From positions 11,342,875 to 11,406,874 of the forward strand of contig OZ234495.1 in assembly GCA_965153455.1 (NCBI GenBank): a stretch of DNA of 64,000 bases. Direction: 5' to 3'. The position numbers and the translations under genes are program-made. The stretch's first letter is position 1. The number at the start of each line of letters is the position of its first letter. Under the pieces are notes generated by a model. The model saw only the letters and a program-made list of their open reading frames with translations, was not told where the DNA came from and searched no databases. Of this stretch, positions 59,145 through 64,000 are shown one piece after another. This DNA is from Sphagnum compactum. Taxonomy: Eukaryota > Bryophyta > Sphagnopsida > Sphagnales.

Positions 59145-62100
59145 CAATATAAAACCTTATGGCTTTTGGATACACATCATCTATTAGAATATTCAACTTC
59201 CAAAACTCCAATACTTTGAGATTCCATTATTGATGAATTCCTTTTCCTCAATTAACTTTGAACCATAATTACCCCAAATAGGATGAAATCAAATAGGCTT
59301 CAAAATTCCATTTGGTAGCTTGAGGCAACCTTGATCATCAAATTTCCACAATCATATTGTAGGGCCATGTTTCAAATTCCACATCAAATAATTTGGGGAA
59401 ACCTTGTAAGGCATCACTAATCACCCAAAAAAATCCATAAAATATTTTTTTAAATGCATATCGATATGTTCAACCAATACTTCAAGGCCGTCAAATAAAC
59501 TTGCACCCAAGATTTGAAATCAAGAATTTAAAAAATTAGTTGGAGGTTGAATGGCAATTTTTGGGACACCGTAAAAACTTTCATCAAGTTTGCCAACACA
59601 TAATGATTTTGTGTTCTTTTAATCTTTTTAACAAATAGCCAAAACTTTTTTCAATTTTCTTGTGGGTATGACCAATAACAAGGGGGCCCAACTACACCTC
59701 TTTAAAGACCTTCTTAGCTAATAATAACAACAAGAAAACAAGTGTTTGTTTTTATTGTCTTTCACATAATTGTCCATTTAAAACAACATTTTTTTAGGCA
59801 AAGGTTTTGGACCAACGAATTGGTCAAGTGCTTTCAATGCCTTCACACATTAAGAACTTCTTGCATTGGTTGTTCAAAGAATTCATTTTGGAACTCATGA
59901 TCAAATAACTTTTGCAATTCATGAAGTAGTTCCTTCCCCAAAACTCTTAGCATATGCAAAAAAAAAATACAATGGTGAAATTTGGATAATTTGGCTAGGA
60001 TTTGTTGTAGTATTGAAAAAATGGTTCATCTTTGTGTTTGTGAGGAATCATTTTGATCATATTTATAATCAATAATTTACTCAACCCCACAACCATTTTT
60101 TTTTTCACTAGGAGCTTAATTAAGAATGCAATTTGTGAATGATCCATCTTATTGTGAAAAAAACACAAAAACGCTTCCTTTGATTGGATGGATTCCACTT
60201 TCCAATTGTGGTAGAGTTGTTTGCATGACTCTTAGTGCTTGTTATGTCTTTTCAGCTTCATTTTGTGCTCCTTGGCAATGGGCATTAACACTATTTTTTT
60301 CAACTTCAAATATCAAATCTTTCAAACATTTTCATATTGTGCAAATTTCACAAAGGTTGAACCTCTTTTTCACACATCCACATTGAAATGGTATTTTCTT
60401 TTCAATTGGCTAATATCAAATTAAAAGATCTCATCAAATTTTAATTATTTGCTACTATGCAATCACACACATATGATAACAAAAAAATGTGAGATCTAAT
60501 ACTAAAAAAATTATGTGTATATCTACAAATTGATGTGAAGGGAGGACAAGGAAGAAAACTAAAATAATGATTAAATATATGTATGTGACATTTAGCATAT
60601 GTCATTGCTTGGTTTTCAAATACTTCTCCATGAGTTTAAAATCAAAAGGTGAATGTTTTGTTAACCATTCCTAATTCCCTTCATTTGATGTGGCATCATA
60701 TTAATGCATTGTCGATAAACAATTAAACATTACATTTTGTTTGCCTAATTACAAAATGTTGTTTTGTCTCACATTTGCTATCTTGCTTATACAAAAGGTA
60801 AGTAGATAGTGAAATGCCAACAATGGTTACTATTACAAATCATGTTCCCACTCCTCAATGCGCTCCACTCAACATCCACCCAACATTCATGAGTGAAAAG
60901 GGCATTGATTTTCCAAAGTTGGAAAAAATTCACTCATTGAATACAAATGGTAAGTTGAATACAATAATTAAAAAAAATTAGTATAATAAAAGTAGTTAAC
61001 AAATATGTTTGAAATTGTATTGGTCATCATGGTGTTCATTTACATACTTTTACATTATAAATTGAATAAATTTTGATGAATTCAAGTCCACCATCATGTA
61101 CTTAACTTTATTCACATTTTAAACTCAACATGTCACAATTCATGAGTGAACCCAAGGATAGGGTCATGACATATTGGGTTTTGGGAAAATATCTTCTAAT
61201 TATGGAAAAAACATTGAAAATGTTCTAATATGTTCCATGGCCAATAATTCACCATCATGATTGGATGCAACATAAAATAACGACGCCATTAAAAAAAGAG
61301 CCACACCCACTTGGCTATTTTGGAACTTGGAATTTATTCTTGAAAGACTTGTGAATTTTCATTAAATGGGATCTATTCATTGTTAACAAATAGGATATTT
61401 AGTCAAGTGCAAACATAAATCTTTATTAAAAGGAAACAAAAATACGATGCTCACAACATGGAACATAACATCAAGAATTCCTCAAGGTTCTTATCACATC
61501 AAAGACACAAACTTGTGCAATGAAGAAAAAAAACCAAACCATCAACACCAAGGTTTTTAACTAAAAGACCAAATTAAAACAGATAAACAAAAACTAAGTA
61601 AAGAAAGTAATTTAACCTTGTGAAAATAACCTAGTTATTTTTTTATAGTAACTAATGAAAACCCAACTAGTTGAGCTTGAATTTTCAACATTCATCATTC
61701 ATCCAAGTCCAAATGGGGTATAAGGAACTACTATATGGCACATAACCACTACATGATTTCCTTGTGGTAAGTGGTAACTAATGCTAATGTTGAAACTTTT
61801 GAATGAACATGCACAAAAATATTCCTAATGTATCATGGGAACATTTAGACAAATTTGAAATTAATCTAATGAATATGGAGTACCTAAAAACACGTTAAAA
61901 ACAATGCAACCAATGTTTCTTGTTACTTAAATGACTTTAATTTAAGTACTTGAAATGATTTGAAATTGAAATTTATATGAATTTTTTTAATGTACACCTT
62001 TACAAAATAATATAGTACAACATATTTTTGGGTCACAAGAATTAAAACAATTTTTATGTTGATTTGTAAATATCGCAATTTTAAATTGGATATTTTGCTT

Positions 62101-64000
62101 CTAAGGATTCAATCCTTGGTGTGAATGGTTCCTTTTGTAATGTGTTTGCACCCATCCCCACATATCATGACCTTTATTATGTCCAACCATTTTTGCCAAG
62201 TTAAAGGGATGTTCCACAACTTTGAAAGTTCTTTTCTTGCAATAATGCCCACACAAACTTCATAGTAGACATCATGGAAGTCTTAGTACCCAATGACACA
62301 AATCTAATGATAAATTGTCCCATTAAACAATATAGTCATAACAAATATTTGCGCATTGCTATTTGAAAATTAGCATGTGTTTTAGCCTCTAAGTTTGGGT
62401 GAAGTAAAATGTTTTAAGAATTCAAAAAATCCTTCTATAGTTGGTGATAATGGAAGTTTGACTATTCTTCTATTGTAGTTGTATGACAAGTATAGTAACG
62501 AGGTTACCACTTACCAGGACCCTAATAAAAGGCTAGCATATGTAAAACAATGAAAACCTTTGTTGAAACTAAAACTATGTAAGGTTTCAATGGTTTGCAA
62601 GTTGTTGAATATTGAAGTGTTTACAAAGTTCAACCCAAACATCACATGCAAAACGTTAATTTAGAGAACCTTGTAGTGTTAATTCTTGCATCCAATCTAC
62701 CATGACTCAATCCAATTAAACAAATTGAACACTTGAAATATTCACAATACCTAAGCACAACACAAAAAAATTAAAATACCATGCCAATTGTATTTCCATA
62801 AATCATTTGCATTGCACCAAAAATTTGCCACATAATTCACATACAAATCATTAACCACATCAAAATTGTGGTACAATCCTTATTCTATTTGCCACCCATA
62901 TTCGTGGATGTGCAAACATACAAGATCATGCTTTCAAGTTGTTTCAATTACACATTTTCACAATATCAAATTTTGCCTTGCCACTTGGCAATGTTATTCA
63001 TATAAAAAATTCTACGACATTAAAAAACATTAGTTGTATTTTGTGCATAGATCCAAGCATGTGCTCATTGCAATATCAAAAAGAAAATGAAAGAATAAAA
63101 AAACTACAATGGTTACGATAACACAAAGAAAATAAAAAAGAAACTTTTTGAAATAACCAAAAAGTAAACAAGTTTTGAACTATTAAAATAATAAAGAGAA
63201 CAACAACAACAGACGTGGTACAAATGATTCAAGTAGGGGAGCTAGAAATTTTTCTTTTAACAAAACCCAAGTTCATAACTTAAAACCCAATTTCCAAATA
63301 CAAGTAGTTTCAACTAAAAAAATCCATCACGTCCATTAGAGGCACCTTGTTACAATATTAACAATTTTGCTTAATTTTTCATCTTCACACAAACACAAAC
63401 AAATTCACACATTCACATTAATTCTTCCTATTTCCAAAATCCTTTCTTCCCTTAAGTAGCCATGCATCATCAAAATAAGTGGTGACTACCACAAGGTTAG
63501 AGTCAATTTTTTTCCTACTCCCTTTTCCTTACATTTTATAGCCACTACAATAGTTTTCCTTAGATTAGTGGGTAGGTATGTAAGGAAAATCAACTTCACC
63601 TACTTTTATAATAACCACAATATCTATAATAACTGTTGCTTAGCCTTAAAAATAGGTAGGTAGTAGATAGGTATAGGTAGTTATGCTAGTTAGCTATACT
63701 AAGCAATAATTAGCTAGGTTAGAATATATGTAGCTTTCCATATGACTACACCTCATGGGGCAGAAAAAATTCTATTTTACATTTAATAAACCAATCCAAC
63801 AACACATGTTGATAATTGATATGCATTGTTGGATATGTCTTGCATGATTACAATGATTATCATCATGGAAAACATATCGTACCCATGATTAACATTTGGT
63901 AATTTCTATCGAAGTAATTATGTTTTTGGGCATAAATGGTTTAATAGCCCCATTTTTAATTTTATAAAATTTTCATAGTCAAATATGAATTCAAGAGATG
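59145..64000. other. AT-rich sequence without recognised genes
   Basis: Short frames at 59866-60075 and 60126-60386 show no family motif I can name. The rest is AT-rich with no paired repeats noticed. A TAGG-rich patch is listed separately. Confidence 0.45.
63560..63720. repeat. TAGGTAGG-rich low-complexity patch
   Basis: Words such as GTGGGTAGGTATG, ATAGGTAGGTAG and GATAGGTATAGGTAG recur, as in the patches at 27.3-27.8 and 44.9-45.9 kb. Confidence 0.55.

Noticed and set aside
59866-60430. Possible hAT transposase C-terminus
   Set aside because: I tried to align the frames to the hAT dimerisation motif, but the key residues do not line up in any single frame. No terminal repeats were seen.

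Overview
The window looks like intergenic, transposon-dominated DNA from a land plant with a large genome. Three things point there: a degenerate plant-type telomere-like (CCCTAAA) tract, Ty3/gypsy elements with plant-style gag-pol, and an L1-like LINE with a plant-style zf-RVT tail. The background is strongly AT-rich, and I found no intact host gene, rRNA or convincing functional tRNA. The species cannot be fixed from the sequence; a conifer, fern or lycophyte scale of genome would fit.

Layout, left to right. Positions 1-4660 carry a ~730 bp terminal-inverted-repeat (TIR) element (1663-2392) and a solo LTR with its target-site duplication (TSD) (2717-3537, CAGTT). Positions 4664-6150 are a 1.5 kb degenerate telomere-like array, followed by a 130 bp CACTA-type MITE (6165-6294, TSD TCA). 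Positions 6776-8722 are the left half of a foldback CACTA-like element carrying a six-unit ~105 bp minisatellite. Positions 8725-13290 are AT-rich with no genes. Positions 13300-16800 hold a decayed plus-strand Ty3/gypsy copy (gag, protease, RNase H remnant, integrase; reverse transcriptase lost), broken by a second CACTA MITE in gag and followed by a second solo LTR of the family seen at 2717 (16867-17681, TSD GATAG). A second copy of the TIR element lies at 17841-18584. A 3.9 kb foldback CACTA-like element spans 19249-23113 (TSD TTA). Remnants of a different gypsy lineage lie at about 24000-25630, and a chromodomain remnant at about 28160.

The centre (29834-37216) is a full-length but dead LINE on the minus strand, bounded by a perfect 16 bp TSD. 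It has ORF1 (DUF4283-like domain plus zinc knuckle) and ORF2 (APE endonuclease, reverse transcriptase, zf-RVT), all broken by stops and frameshifts. It is visibly more GC-rich than its surroundings. Positions 37233-41700 are moderate-GC, unassigned DNA with a cluster of GTGATACC inverted motifs.

The right part is dominated by an 11.8 kb minus-strand Ty3/gypsy element (47317-59139, TSD ATATT). It has both LTRs, a primer-binding site, gag, protease, RT, RNase H and integrase. An extra decayed coding region of about 4 kb, rich in charged coiled-coil sequence, lies between integrase and the 3' LTR. The junction of polypurine tract and 3' LTR has been inverted in place. The plus-strand copy at 13-17 kb belongs to the same family.

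The genes do not form a pathway. They are layers of mobile elements of different ages. The most informative observations are structural: TSDs, foldback arms, the micro-inversion, the extra 3' ORF, and the clustered TAG nonsense changes in the LINE that look like decay of methylated CHG cytosines.
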